64,000 bases of DNA, taken from GCA-003244245 sp052390495. GTDB lineage: Bacteria > Actinomycetota > Actinomycetes > Mycobacteriales > Pseudonocardiaceae. Below the pieces are notes generated by a model. That model searched no databases. It saw only the letters and a list, made by a program, of their open reading frames with translations, and had not been told where the DNA came from. The translations under genes were made by a program, and so were the position numbers. Positions within the stretch are counted from its first letter, which is position 1; each line of letters opens with the position of its first letter. Of the stretch, positions 50,335 to 58,385 are shown one piece after another. Where the stretch lies: contig JBQTGW010000083.1 of NCBI GenBank assembly GCA_052390495.1, positions 1 to 64,000 on the forward strand, written 5' to 3'.

Positions 50335-50706
50335 TCAGCGCGCGAATGGGGTGGAGCGACGCTGTGCCCCTCGGAAGGCGGCAGGGGTAGATCCTTGGCG
50401 ACCACGGGAACGGCCGATATTCGGCTCGTTCTCCGAGCCGGAGGTAGCCGCCAGCACGGAACGTGCTGCGCGGGAGACCGCTGCCGAGATACGCCGTCCG
50501 CTGGTGCCTCGTGTCGCGGCACCGCCTGCGGTCGGCCTGTTGCGGTCTCGAATCTCGCCGAGAACACCGCGTGCCCACTGGTGAGCGGCGCCGAGGTTGT
50601 CGCCGCCGAATCCGCTCCGGCGAGCGCTACGCAATAGGTCCCGGCGTGCTCGGTCAGCGCTACCGGCGCCACCACGGCGACGCCGACCGGGGACAGGTGC
50701 AGTCAT
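50335..50706 (-). CDS. basic arginine-rich phage protein (123 aa)
   Basis: ATG 50706 follows AGAAGGAGTAAGACC. The product is strongly basic and low in hydrophobic residues (MTAPVPGRRRRGGAGSADRA ...), so it may bind nucleic acid. It is the last gene before the structured element and small terminase. No family is recognised. Confidence 0.55.
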   Translation of the reverse strand: MTAPVPGRRRRGGAGSADRARRDLLRSARRSGFGGDNLGAAHQWARGVLGEIRDRNRPTAGGAATRGTSGRRISAAVSRAARSVLAATSGSENEPNIGRSRGRQGSTPAAFRGAQRRSTPFAR

Positions 50707-50710
50707 GGTC

Positions 50711-51193
50711 TTACTCCTTCTCTGTCGTGATGGCTCGGTTGTCCTGGACGGTCATCGCCCGGTCGTCCCAGGCGGCGTCACGATGCGGCTGACGCCACTG
50801 CGGGTCGGGAGGCAGCTCGATGTTCATGGTTTTGGCAAGCGCGCGGCCGTCGATAAATCGCCCAGCAGCCCAGAGTGAGTGCTTGCGCCAGCCGGTGGCG
50901 TCGAGGAAGGCCCACAGCTGCTGCCTGGTCGCGAACGTGACGCACGTGTAGAAGTCCGACATGGTGGCCAGCTCGGCACGGTCTGCTTCAGCGCCCATGC
51001 GCTGCCGGAAGCCCGCGGCCACCTCGTCGAGCTCCTGGCGGCTGGCCTCGACGGGGTCGGCATCCGGGTCGGCGTCGTCAGGGATGAAGTCGGCGACGGC
51101 TTGTTCCCAGTCGGGCTGGTCGTCCCAGCGTGCCTCCTCCTCGCCCCAGGAAGCCTCATCGAGCACGAAGGCCGGCTCGTCGTGAGTGCTCAC
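50711..51193 (-). CDS. hypothetical partner of PAPS-reductase-like protein
   Basis: The 160-residue protein begins at GTG 51193, overlapping the 34-residue gene. The acidic N-terminus is followed by a conserved-looking part (SDFYTCVTFATRQQLWAFLD, ATGWRKHSLWAAGRFIDGRA LAK). It is encoded just after the PAPS-reductase-like protein, and similar pairs occur in actinophages. Function unknown. Confidence 0.65.
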   Translation of the reverse strand: MSTHDEPAFVLDEASWGEEEARWDDQPDWEQAVADFIPDDADPDADPVEASRQELDEVAAGFRQRMGAEADRAELATMSDFYTCVTFATRQQLWAFLDATGWRKHSLWAAGRFIDGRALAKTMNIELPPDPQWRQPHRDAAWDDRAMTVQDNRAITTEKE

Positions 51194-51294
51194 CCGGCCG
51201 GTCTCTGATCATCGTCCGGAGTGAAGAGCCACTCGAACAGCCGCATCAGCCCCGCGGACAGCACTCCTATGACGATCGCTCTCAAAATGATCAT
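51190..51294 (-). CDS. 34-residue membrane peptide
   Basis: ATG 51294 follows GAAGAGGAACAGA. The peptide MIILRAIVIGVLSAGLMRLF EWLFTPDDDQRPAG has one membrane-spanning stretch and an acidic tail. Its TGA overlaps the GTG of the next gene, showing translational coupling between the PAPS-reductase-like gene and its partner. Confidence 0.65.
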   Translation of the reverse strand: MIILRAIVIGVLSAGLMRLFEWLFTPDDDQRPAG

Positions 51295-51318
51295 TCTGTT
51301 CCTCTTCGTCGTGGATGC

Positions 51319-52164
51319 TCACCAAGTGGGCTCATTGCCGGGTGGGCGCTCGCCACGGCGCAGGAACTCGACGTCGACCAGCGGCATCCACCGCCGCAGC
51401 CGCTCGTAGTCCTCGGGGAAGTGCTCGGCCAGTGGCTTGACGAACCGGTAGTCGCAGCCGTCGAAGGTGCGGCCGAACAGCCGGTAGTCGACCGGCAGCG
51501 GCACGCCGAGACGATCGAGGGCGGCCAGCACGTCGGGCTTGCGATAGTCCCAGACGGGGAAGAACACGCGACGACTCAGATCGTAGGGGCCGCGCGACAT
51601 GATGCCGACCCGTCGTATCGGGGAGTCGGCGGCGCGGATACCCGTGGCGACCCAGGTCGTATCCGGATCGAATCGGGCTCCGTCCGCGGCGACTGAATAG
51701 ATCATGCCGTAGTCGACCGGCGGGAAAGCGTGGGCGATGATCACCGGCAGGTGTGAGGGTGGCTGGAACACCGAATGCGCGATGAGCCGGTAGGCCGAAG
51801 CGTGCGGAAAGCTCAGTACCCGGATGCCGAGGGCTTCCCGGTAGTAGGTGACCTGGCGACGCTGAAACTCCAGTCCGGGGATGCTGTAGAGGCTGTAGCC
51901 GCAGATGGCGTGCACTGGCCAGTGGCGGCGTAACCGCTCGAAACTCGCCAGGCTGTCTTTGCCGAAGGACAAGCCGAGCAGCACCGTGTCCGTCTGCTCA
52001 CGTACCCACGCACAGAGTTCATCGGAGGGCAGCGGTCCCTCGTTACCGCTCGGCGGGGCGTCACCGACATAGGCCGGCCACGGGTCAAGATCATCCTCGG
52101 GTGACGGACCGGGGTTGATGTCGGACGACTCGACCGGAGTGCTCGCAAACGACTCGGTGACCAT
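51319..52164 (-). CDS. PAPS-reductase / N-type ATP-pyrophosphatase family protein
   Basis: The 281-residue protein has the PP-loop LLGLSFGKDSLASF (Ser66-Ser71) that adenylates or binds AMP-type substrates, then TTWVATGIRAADSPIRRVGI and VFFPVWDYRKPDVLAAL. Phage members of this family are implicated in DNA or nucleotide modification, but the C-terminal Cys motif of sulfonucleotide reductases is not evident. It is the first gene of the leftward late operon. Confidence 0.8.
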   Translation of the reverse strand: MVTESFASTPVESSDINPGPSPEDDLDPWPAYVGDAPPSGNEGPLPSDELCAWVREQTDTVLLGLSFGKDSLASFERLRRHWPVHAICGYSLYSIPGLEFQRRQVTYYREALGIRVLSFPHASAYRLIAHSVFQPPSHLPVIIAHAFPPVDYGMIYSVAADGARFDPDTTWVATGIRAADSPIRRVGIMSRGPYDLSRRVFFPVWDYRKPDVLAALDRLGVPLPVDYRLFGRTFDGCDYRFVKPLAEHFPEDYERLRRWMPLVDVEFLRRGERPPGNEPTW

Positions 52165-52184
52165 CTTGGACCGCTCCCGGATAG

Positions 52185-52322
52185 CTAGACCGACTCCTGG
52201 TCAAGATAGTCGAACAGATGTTCTATTTTGATGACACAATCATGGTATAGATGATCTTCAAGATGCGCTTCAAGATCGAAAATCATGACTTTGAACTGGT
52301 CGAACAGTCCTGTGTAACACAT
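52185..52322 (-). CDS. possible 45-residue acidic peptide in AT-rich control region
   Basis: The frame MCYTGLFDQFKVMIFDLEAH then LEDHLYHDCVIKIEHLFDYL is protein-like and low in GC compared with its surroundings. It has no ribosome-binding site. It ends 20 bp before the PAPS-reductase-like gene. It may be a leaderless gene or chance reading of a promoter region. Confidence 0.35.
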   Translation of the reverse strand: MCYTGLFDQFKVMIFDLEAHLEDHLYHDCVIKIEHLFDYLDQESV

Positions 52323-52985
52323 GTAGTGTGGTTGCGATACACTGAGTGGCACGGTGCTCCGAACCACCAGGGCGCCAGTGCATGATCCTTGATCAACTTC
52401 ACAGCGAGCATGATCGGCAGTCGATCCCGCACACACGGGCGCGACCCCTGGCCTCCCTCCCAGGAGGTCTAGGCCGATCCCTGGCCTTGCCACCCGCGCT
52501 AGCCGGTGACGGTGCCTGAGATCGGCCCTGAGAGGGCTGCGCCCGCACGCGGTGAACGGGCCCCTAGCGGAGTGGCCAGGGGAGCACCCGCAAACCACGG
52601 TGACGGCACAGACTGACGAGCGGAGCACCCGGGCAGGTCGACCCTGCCGGGGGATCGGCACGCAAGCGACGGATGGGCGACCGGCAATGGTCGAGTCCAG
52701 CAACCGACACGGCAGGCATGGCCACGGGTGGTGAGCCCGGACAGGCAACCCTGCCGGTGATCACCGACGCGACCGATTCCCTCTCAGACCTGGAAACGCC
52801 CAGGAGATCATGCACGCTCGACCCATGACAGACGCCCGGTGAGGTCATCCGGTGCTATATGAAGTGCTCACTTCCTTATCGGTCTCTCGCTCATCCTCTA
52901 GCCGGGTGGACGGGGGACTGACAAGGACAATCCTCCTGGTCAGGTCGCAGATGCCCTGCGACAGCCCACCGAAGAGGAGCACATC
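52323..52985. other. divergent control region between late and rightward operons
   Basis: No gene is supported. Leftward late transcription and rightward transcription must both start in or near this segment. TGCTATATGAAG near 52853 could contain a rightward -10 box. The first leader hairpin (52944-52962) is at its right edge. Confidence 0.5.
52944..52981 (+). promoter_or_regulatory. leader hairpin plus conserved ribosome-binding segment 1
   Basis: GTCGCAG-ATGCC-CTGCGAC is a perfect 7-bp stem with a 5-base loop. It is followed by CCACCGAAGAGGAGC before the ATG at 52986. The same layout recurs at 53666, 54455 and 55300. Confidence 0.7.
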
Positions 52986-53591
52986 ATGAACATCGACACC
53001 ATTCAAGTATCATCCATCGCCACCTGCGCGGAGTGCGGTCACGGGATGGTGCAAGGCCCCAGCGGCAGATACTGGCACGTGCATCCGGCCAGCAAGGGCT
53101 GGCAGATAGCCTGTCTACCTAAGCCGAAAACAGCCGGTAGGCGTGCCACTGGCAAGAAGTCAGGTATTCAAGCCCCTGATTCCGCTGCCAGCAAACGGCC
53201 GCGTGGTTCAGGTGGTCGGTTCGTCAAGGTGGAGCCCAGTAACGTCCACACGCTACCGACCGGAAGGAAACCGACTCGGAACCACAAGCCTGGGGTGATC
53301 AATCCGGAGATCGTGGCCGGGTCCGTCGTGGTGCCCACCGACAGTGCGATCGACCGCCCCCTCGGGGTCGTGATCGAGCGCACGAACGACACTGCGAACG
53401 TGATCTGGGTGGACGGACTTCAGACGGACACCTTTCCCGCCGATGAACTCACCGTGTCCAGCTATGCGGAGAAGGCCGCTCACGAGCTCGCCAAAACCAT
53501 AGTGTCGTGGCGGGATGGCTGGGGTCGCCTCAGCAGCGCGGGAACCGTGCTGCTGGGCGATGGCGAGCGGTACAACGCAACGGAGCGCTAG
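52986..53591 (+). CDS. hypothetical phage protein with zinc-ribbon N-terminus
   Basis: The 201-residue protein has an N-terminal ATCAECGHGMVQGPSGRYWH segment, a half zinc ribbon, then a long basic linker and a C-terminal beta-rich domain (PLGVVIERTNDTANVIWVDG). It is the first gene of the rightward operon. No family is recognised. Confidence 0.65.
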   Translation: MNIDTIQVSSIATCAECGHGMVQGPSGRYWHVHPASKGWQIACLPKPKTAGRRATGKKSGIQAPDSAASKRPRGSGGRFVKVEPSNVHTLPTGRKPTRNHKPGVINPEIVAGSVVVPTDSAIDRPLGVVIERTNDTANVIWVDGLQTDTFPADELTVSSYAEKAAHELAKTIVSWRDGWGRLSSAGTVLLGDGERYNATER

Positions 53592-53665
53592 CGCTTGTGG
53601 TCGTGTCGGTACCTCCTGGGGAGGACCGATGCGGCCATGTCCGCTAGGACTTCTACCTAGTGGCT

Positions 53666-53706
53666 CACCACGGTTGCCGCCGTGGTGTCCATCACCGAAG
53701 AGGAGC
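53666..53706 (+). promoter_or_regulatory. leader hairpin plus conserved ribosome-binding segment 2
   Basis: CACCACGG-TTGCCG-CCGTGGTG (53666-53687) forms an 8-bp stem, followed by TCACCGAAGAGGAGC and ATG 53712. Confidence 0.7.
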
Positions 53707-53711
53707 ACACC

Positions 53712-54137
53712 ATGACCACCAGAAGGGGGCGCCCTTCGGATAGTCTGCCGTTGCCACGGCGCCACGATCCGGAGCCCCGACTACGTAAGTGTAGAGCCGG
53801 TGCAATCCAGCTCTGCGACCTGCTGATGGCGGCCATGTTCCACATAGCGCATGGCAAGATTCAGCCAGCGATCCGATGCGTCAGTCAGGCACAGCTTGCC
53901 TATCAGATGTGCCGGAACGCATCGGTAGGCGAACAACCACCCGCACCCGTGTACAACGCGTGGGCTGCGGCTGTCGAATGGACACAGAGACCGACCGAGG
54001 TCAACATGGCCGGATTCGCACTCGGCTTGACCGCCTTAATCGAATGGCGGTACACCGATCCGAGTATGCGCGGTATCGATCCGGAGGGGCGTGCCGTCAA
54101 GGCCGCAGCCCGTGCAGCAGCTCGTGTCACGGCATGA
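53712..54137 (+). CDS. hypothetical phage protein (141 aa)
   Basis: The product has a basic N-terminus (MTTRRGRPSDSLPLPRRHDP) and a helical body (AIQLCDLLMAAMFHIAHGKI, MAGFALGLTALIEWRYTDPS). It overlaps the next gene by ATGA. No family is recognised. Confidence 0.65.
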   Translation: MTTRRGRPSDSLPLPRRHDPEPRLRKCRAGAIQLCDLLMAAMFHIAHGKIQPAIRCVSQAQLAYQMCRNASVGEQPPAPVYNAWAAAVEWTQRPTEVNMAGFALGLTALIEWRYTDPSMRGIDPEGRAVKAAARAAARVTA

Positions 54138-54373
54138 GCGAAGACATCGAGCTGGAATGCATCAACAGCGGGGACCCGGACGGGTGCCATGGGCCGGTCG
54201 AATACCGTATGGCACTGTCCAGTACCGGTGAAAGTTTTCCACGATGCAACACGCACTGGCAGATCCGGCTCGACACCGAGGACCGGCTACGCCGGGACTA
54301 TCCCGACACCCCGCACGCCCCGGATTGGTTCGACCCGCTGAACGCGGGTGAACACTGGAACGATGATTACTAG
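54134..54373 (+). CDS. small conserved actinophage protein (79 aa)
   Basis: ATG 54134 overlaps the preceding stop. The pattern CINSGDPDGCHGPVEYRMAL ... FPRCNTHW ... PDWFDPLNAGEHWNDDY, with Cys and His placed for zinc binding, is common in phages of this group. Function unknown. Confidence 0.75.
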   Translation: MSEDIELECINSGDPDGCHGPVEYRMALSSTGESFPRCNTHWQIRLDTEDRLRRDYPDTPHAPDWFDPLNAGEHWNDDY

Positions 54374-54454
54374 GCGACATCACCTGTCGCTTGGCGCGCT
54401 AGCGCTCGTCTTCGACTTGGTCTCGCACCAGGTCGTTGAGGTCCGCTAGGGCCA

Positions 54455-54495
54455 TCTCCGGATGCCCCGGAGAGATTTCATCCACCGAAGGAGCA
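54455..54495 (+). promoter_or_regulatory. leader hairpin plus conserved ribosome-binding segment 3
   Basis: TCTCCGG-ATGCC-CCGGAGA (54455-54473) is followed by TCCACCGAAGGAGC before the GTG at 54501. Confidence 0.7.
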
Positions 54496-54500
54496 ATACC

Positions 54501-55190
54501 GTGATTACGGATGCAATGAGCACTACTCAGGATGACAAGACGCGGAGTGGTCAGATCGTGCGCGACCAGACAGGGCGCCTCGGCGTAGTGATGACGGACG
54601 ATCATGACACCGGGCGGCTCGACGTGGCCTGGGTCAGTGGCGACACCGCTGCGGCCACGGACGTCGGTGATTGCGTCGTCTCGGTGCACGCCTCCGTTGT
54701 GGAGGTTGTCACCTCGGCTGACATCCGTGATCTCTCGGATGTGGTCCATGTACTCCAGCTCGTTCTGCTTGAGAAGGTCGAGCAAGCGGCAAGCGCGCTG
54801 AACCTGGCCCGTGAGCACGAAGACGATTCGGCTCGGCTGCGCTCGGATCATCTGGACGAAATAGCGGACATACTTCGAGCCCACTCGGATGAGAAGGCAC
54901 GGATGCGCAGCAGGATCGTCGATCAGTGGGCCGGAAGAGACGGCGGCTCGATCTGCACCGCAGGTCTACGCCGATTCCTTCGTGAATTCCACATGGATGA
55001 CGTCTTGGTGGTTCGGCAGATGACGGTGACCTTCAACGTGGCGGTCCCGGCGGAAAGCGAACACCAGGCTGAGGAGCTACTCCATGCAGCCCGCACCGTT
55101 ATCGAAGTTCGTGTCGACCATGAAGACGACTCCGTGGAAGCCGAGATCGACCATGGTTCCGTCCGCATCACCGTAGGGTCGACGGACTGA
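54501..55190 (+). CDS. hypothetical phage protein (229 aa)
   Basis: GTG 54501 follows GAAGGAGCAATACC. An N-terminal beta domain (GQIVRDQTGRLGVVMTDDHD, DVAWVSGDTAAATDVGD) is followed by a coiled coil (HVLQLVLLEKVEQAASALNL) and a C-terminal segment (MTVTFNVAVPAESEHQAEEL). No family is recognised. Confidence 0.65.
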   Translation: MITDAMSTTQDDKTRSGQIVRDQTGRLGVVMTDDHDTGRLDVAWVSGDTAAATDVGDCVVSVHASVVEVVTSADIRDLSDVVHVLQLVLLEKVEQAASALNLAREHEDDSARLRSDHLDEIADILRAHSDEKARMRSRIVDQWAGRDGGSICTAGLRRFLREFHMDDVLVVRQMTVTFNVAVPAESEHQAEELLHAARTVIEVRVDHEDDSVEAEIDHGSVRITVGSTD

Positions 55191-55299
55191 GTAGTGCTGC
55201 GCTGACGCCCATGAGGCAGGAGCCAATCTCGCCTAACGGTCCGTGTCGAGCTGGTCTGCGCACGCCCGGCAGACCAGCTCGGCCAGGTCCGCTGGGACC

Positions 55300-55335
55300 C
55301 CCACGGTTGCCGCCGTGGGAACCACCGAAGGAGCG
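55300..55335 (+). promoter_or_regulatory. leader hairpin plus conserved ribosome-binding segment 4
   Basis: CCCACGG-TTGCCG-CCGTGGG (55300-55319) is followed by ACCACCGAAGGAGC before ATG 55340. Its loop is identical to that of site 2 and its stem nearly so. Confidence 0.7.
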
Positions 55336-55339
55336 CGTC

Positions 55340-55600
55340 ATGCAAACTCTGGCACCCGGTCATCATCCAGACGAGCCGTTGTTCGACGTCTGGCAATGGA
55401 ATTGCAAACAGAACCGCTGGAAGATTGTGAACAGTGGTCCCAGGGAGCCGATGGAGAATTTCCGGCAGCGTGTGCTCGACATACGCAACAGTGCCGCGAG
55501 TTCTGCGCCGTTAGGTGAGAATGAGATCCTGCTACTGCCCATCGGCACCGAGCCGCCGGAAAACCCTCCCGTCATCGAATGGGGTGACGAACGTGCATAG
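55340..55600 (+). CDS. small phage protein (86 aa)
   Basis: MQTLAPGHHPDEPLFDVWQW starts after GAAGGAGCGCGTC. An alpha/beta pattern follows (NFRQRVLDIRNSAASSAPLG, ILLLPIGTEPP). It overlaps the next gene by 8 bp. No family is recognised. Confidence 0.65.
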   Translation: MQTLAPGHHPDEPLFDVWQWNCKQNRWKIVNSGPREPMENFRQRVLDIRNSAASSAPLGENEILLLPIGTEPPENPPVIEWGDERA

Positions 55601-55808
55601 GTCAGCGCCGCCGACGATCCTGAATCGTCTCTCACGAGCCAGGGCCTCTGCCGAAACCGCAAGACTGATCATCCTGCGCTTAGATGATCCCGACTTCGAG
55701 CGACTGCAAGCCGAAGCTCATCGCCTGGCGAAGATGGAACTCGTGACGGTGCGCGAGGGTGGTCTATTCAGCACCTGGTTCGTGATCGAAGAGATACCGA
55801 GGTACTGA
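55593..55808 (+). CDS. small phage protein (71 aa)
   Basis: GTG at 55593 (or 55584) begins a helical product (RASAETARLIILRLDDPDFE, RLQAEAHRLAKMELVTVREG) that may be a small DNA-binding or RNA-binding protein. Coupled to the preceding gene. Confidence 0.55.
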   Translation: MHRSAPPTILNRLSRARASAETARLIILRLDDPDFERLQAEAHRLAKMELVTVREGGLFSTWFVIEEIPRY

Positions 55809-55913
55809 GAGGTACATGGTGGGAATCGGGCCAAGCCGTCCGGTTCCGGCCATGTCTCCTCAGGCAGGAGGCGCCATCCGGCCATACCCAGGCCGGAAGG
55901 AAGGGAGTGAACG

Positions 55914-56318
55914 TTGACAGCACACACCAGGCGAGAGTGTGCGTACTGCGGAGCCGCCGGGCGTTGGCCGGACCGATGCCCTGGCGAACCCGCGGACCCC
56001 GAATGCGTGGAGATCATCGCGATGATCTGCGGATTCGGGGACCACCGTCGCTGCATTCCCGAAGACTGCGATGTCGCTCATCGCTGGCACGCGCAGGTCA
56101 AGCATGCCGGACGAGCTACGGCACAGGCGGAGGGACGGGCGTACGCGGTCGTCAGCATCATCGACGACCGGCTGTACGTGGTGGGAACCAACGATCACCT
56201 GGGTCGAGCCAAGTCGCTGCTGCGTAGCGGCTACGCCAAGCGCAACGGCTATCCGGAGCTCGGCCCAGCGTCGAAGGGAGTCGTCTACGTCGTCCGCGAC
56301 GACGGCGCCCTGCTTTGA
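55914..56318 (+). CDS. phage zinc-binding protein (134 aa)
   Basis: TTG 55914 follows AAGGGAGTGAACG. The N-terminus has CAYCGAAGRWPDRC, followed by CVEIIAMICGFGDHRRC, giving six or more Cys/His that could bind zinc. The C-terminus is alpha/beta (AVVSIIDDRLYVVGTNDHLG). No family is recognised. Confidence 0.65.
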   Translation: MTAHTRRECAYCGAAGRWPDRCPGEPADPECVEIIAMICGFGDHRRCIPEDCDVAHRWHAQVKHAGRATAQAEGRAYAVVSIIDDRLYVVGTNDHLGRAKSLLRSGYAKRNGYPELGPASKGVVYVVRDDGALL

Positions 56319-56405
56319 CGCTCCCGCACGGGAGGCGCCGGGTGCTCATCCAGTGAGGGGCGCCCGGCGCGTCCCCGTACAACAGAACGGAAGGAATCAC
56401 GCGAC

Positions 56406-56606
56406 ATGGCCACTGATGGCGAGGAGACACAGCCTCACTCCGTGCGGTTCAGCACCACGGAGTGGAGCAGTATCAGGGCAGCGGCGGTGCGTCTGGCCCA
56501 GATAGAGGGCACACCCATCAGCCTCGGGGAAGTCGTACGTCGAGGCACCATGAGTTACGTCGCCTCACTCCTCTCAGATGGTCCCAGCGTTGCCACTCAG
56601 GATTGA
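56406..56606 (+). CDS. ribbon-helix-helix-like small protein
   Basis: The 66-residue protein has HSVRFSTTEWSSIRAAAVRL and ISLGEVVRRGTMSYVASLL, resembling a ribbon-helix-helix or CopG-type DNA-binding protein. It is the last gene of the rightward operon and converges with the HNH gene. It could be a regulator. Confidence 0.6.
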   Translation: MATDGEETQPHSVRFSTTEWSSIRAAAVRLAQIEGTPISLGEVVRRGTMSYVASLLSDGPSVATQD

Positions 56607-56631
56607 TGCAGCGACGAGCGCAGGCCGCACG

Positions 56632-56976
56632 TCATATGCGACGCAATACGCCACCGGGCTGGTCACGATTGGTGCGGCGTCGGTGACATGTCCCGCACAG
56701 CGAGCGCAGGTTGGGCCAGTGCAGCCGTAGCGGACCCTTCGGGCGGCCGTCTCGGTGGTCGACCTCGGTCGCTTCGTGTCGGCACCACTCGCACCACGGA
56801 TGAACGAGCAGATAGTCGGCTCGACAGCGTTGCCAGTCGGCACCGTAGCCACGGGCCGTGGTGGTGCCCTTGCGACGGTCGGCCTCGGCCTCGTGACCGG
56901 TACAGCGACCTCGGCTGGACAGCTCGCCGCAGCCGGGGACCGTGCAGGGTCGACGGGCAGCCGTGGGCATGGACAT
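56632..56976 (-). CDS. HNH endonuclease
   Basis: A zinc site (CTVPGCGELSSRGRCTGH) is followed by CEWCRHEATEVDHRDGRP and LRSLCGTCHRRRT, the phage HNH nuclease core. ATG 56976 (MSMPTAARR) gives 114 residues; an ATG at 57027 is also open. Such nucleases often act in packaging next to the terminase; here the gene is at the other end of the phage map, at the end of the early operon. Confidence 0.82.
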   Translation of the reverse strand: MSMPTAARRPCTVPGCGELSSRGRCTGHEAEADRRKGTTTARGYGADWQRCRADYLLVHPWCEWCRHEATEVDHRDGRPKGPLRLHWPNLRSLCGTCHRRRTNRDQPGGVLRRI

Positions 56977-57027
56977 CACCGGCCACCGGAATAAGCAGCG
57001 TGATCCCGACCAGGACTCTGGAACCAC

Positions 57028-57239
57028 TGGTCGGGACCTCGCGAAGATCTCACATCCGCGTCGAGCTGCTCACGGCCCCGGGAGGAGAGACCTTGCCTGA
57101 TGAAGGACGGGTGGTTCCCGGCGTCGCGAGCGGCCACCGGGGAGGAGCACTCGCCCTATTCCGCTGCGCCGCCGGGGAACCGCCCTAAGGGCGAGCTGCT
57201 TGTGGGTCCCGCTGGGTTGCCGCCCGTTGAGGACACAGT
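57028..57239. other. gap between HTH and HNH genes
   Basis: No supported gene. Short frames on both strands lack ribosome-binding sites and protein character. Confidence 0.4.
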
Positions 57240-57512
57240 TCACCCCTGGGCACAGGATGGCTGACGGGCAACCTGGCGTGCAAGTCGTCGCCCCCGTTTT
57301 CCTGTCGGATCGGCATGACGAGCCTCTCGTTCGGCGAGTAGCACGTCCTGACGTCGGTAGTAGCGCACCTGGCATACGCGCGCTATCCGGGTGAGCCGGC
57401 CTGCCTGCTCCCATGCCCGCACCGTGCGCTCATGAACCTGGAGCCGGGCAGCGGCATGGGGCAGCGACCACAGCACCGTCCCGTCTGGTGTCGTGACCTC
57501 TCCCAGAGTCAT
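57240..57512 (-). CDS. MerR/excisionase-like HTH protein
   Basis: The 90-residue protein contains SLPHAAARLQVHERTVRAWE QAGRLTRI and VRYYRRQDVLLAE, a winged helix of the MerR/Xis type with a basic C-terminus. It may be an excisionase or a regulator of the early operon. Without the integrase in view its role cannot be assigned. Confidence 0.7.
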   Translation of the reverse strand: MTLGEVTTPDGTVLWSLPHAAARLQVHERTVRAWEQAGRLTRIARVCQVRYYRRQDVLLAEREARHADPTGKRGRRLARQVARQPSCAQG

Positions 57513-57577
57513 GCAGGCAGGCTAAGCGCCGTGCCACTGCGCAGAGCGTGATCTCAACGCACGAGGTGAACTCGGGA

Positions 57578-57727
57578 CTAGTCGTCATCGTCTTCGTAGT
57601 AATCGCAACAGTCCACACCTACGATCTCGCCGTCGTCGTTATATCTGATCTCCTCACCTATCTCGAATGACTCGCCGCACTCCGCACAGTCATCAGCCCA
57701 TCTCGCGGGAAACGTTCTCGACGCCAT
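57578..57727 (-). CDS. small zinc-ribbon phage protein (49 aa)
   Basis: ATG 57727 begins MASRTFPARWADDCAECGES and the product ends in an acidic tail (VDCCDYYEDDDD). CAEC and CC could bind one zinc. Such short proteins with an acid tail are common in actinophages. It is too short for ordinary gene calls but has clear protein composition. Confidence 0.7.
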   Translation of the reverse strand: MASRTFPARWADDCAECGESFEIGEEIRYNDDGEIVGVDCCDYYEDDDD

Positions 57728-57735
57728 CGACCATG

Positions 57736-57942
57736 TCACCGCCATCCTGTCTCCGCGAGTGCCTTCGTAATGGCTTCCTGTGCCGTCGCACCCACTCCGT
57801 ACGCCGCTGCGGCGTACATATCGGAATCCTCATCCTCTCGACCGAACTCGATACCCACAAGCCACTGTTTTTGCGTGTCGCAGGCGATCATTAGGCGACC
57901 CGACTCCCGGGCTAGTCCTTCAATAATCAAGTCAATATGCAT
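57736..57942 (-). CDS. small phage protein (68 aa)
   Basis: MHIDLIIEGLARESGRLMIA continues with VGIEFGREDEDSDMYAAAAY and AQEAITKALAETGWR, an alpha/beta fold. The leader ACACCGAAGGAGGC (57947-57960) is the same segment used by the rightward operon genes. Function unknown. Confidence 0.75.
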   Translation of the reverse strand: MHIDLIIEGLARESGRLMIACDTQKQWLVGIEFGREDEDSDMYAAAAYGVGATAQEAITKALAETGWR

Positions 57943-58031
57943 CGGAGCCTCCTTCGGTGTGCTTGTCGCTTCCTGTCGTGCCGACTCCTGATTATTGGCC
58001 TATTCCGAAATCGATACCCAGCCCACATGAG

Positions 58032-58385
58032 TTAATCACTTGCGGTCCGCTGAGTCGGCAGAAACGTGTTATAGGCGACGACACGCCTTTCTGCCTCAGC
58101 TTGTACCTCCAGCATGGCCACACCGTCGTCTGCGCGAACCGTCCCTACCTCATCGACCTTCAGGATCAATTGTCGGTCATTCCCCCAGCGGGCGATTCGA
58201 TGAACTCCGATCACTGCCCTGCCGTCGCTCTCAACCTGGATGTAGCTCTCCCACCGGGCACCCTGAATCGCCTGACGTTTCTCTCTGTGTCGGACAGACC
58301 TAATCGCCCACCAGGCCATGCCCGTAATGATCAGCAGCGGGACCATTACGATCAGTGGATAAATGAGTCCTCTCAACAATGTCAC
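58032..58385 (-). CDS. phage membrane-anchored protein (117 aa)
   Basis: One transmembrane segment (about residues 7-28, IYPLIVMVPLLIITGMAWWA) is followed by a basic region and a soluble beta-rich domain. It overlaps the stop of the SPFH-like lipoprotein gene by ATGA, so they are translated together and may form one envelope complex. Confidence 0.7.
   Translation of the reverse strand: MTLLRGLIYPLIVMVPLLIITGMAWWAIRSVRHREKRQAIQGARWESYIQVESDGRAVIGVHRIARWGNDRQLILKVDEVGTVRADDGVAMLEVQAEAERRVVAYNTFLPTQRTASD

Noticed and set aside
56688..57188. 166-residue plus-strand frame across the HNH gene
   Set aside because: It is the shadow of the HNH nuclease, whose cysteine and histidine motifs are clear on the minus strand.
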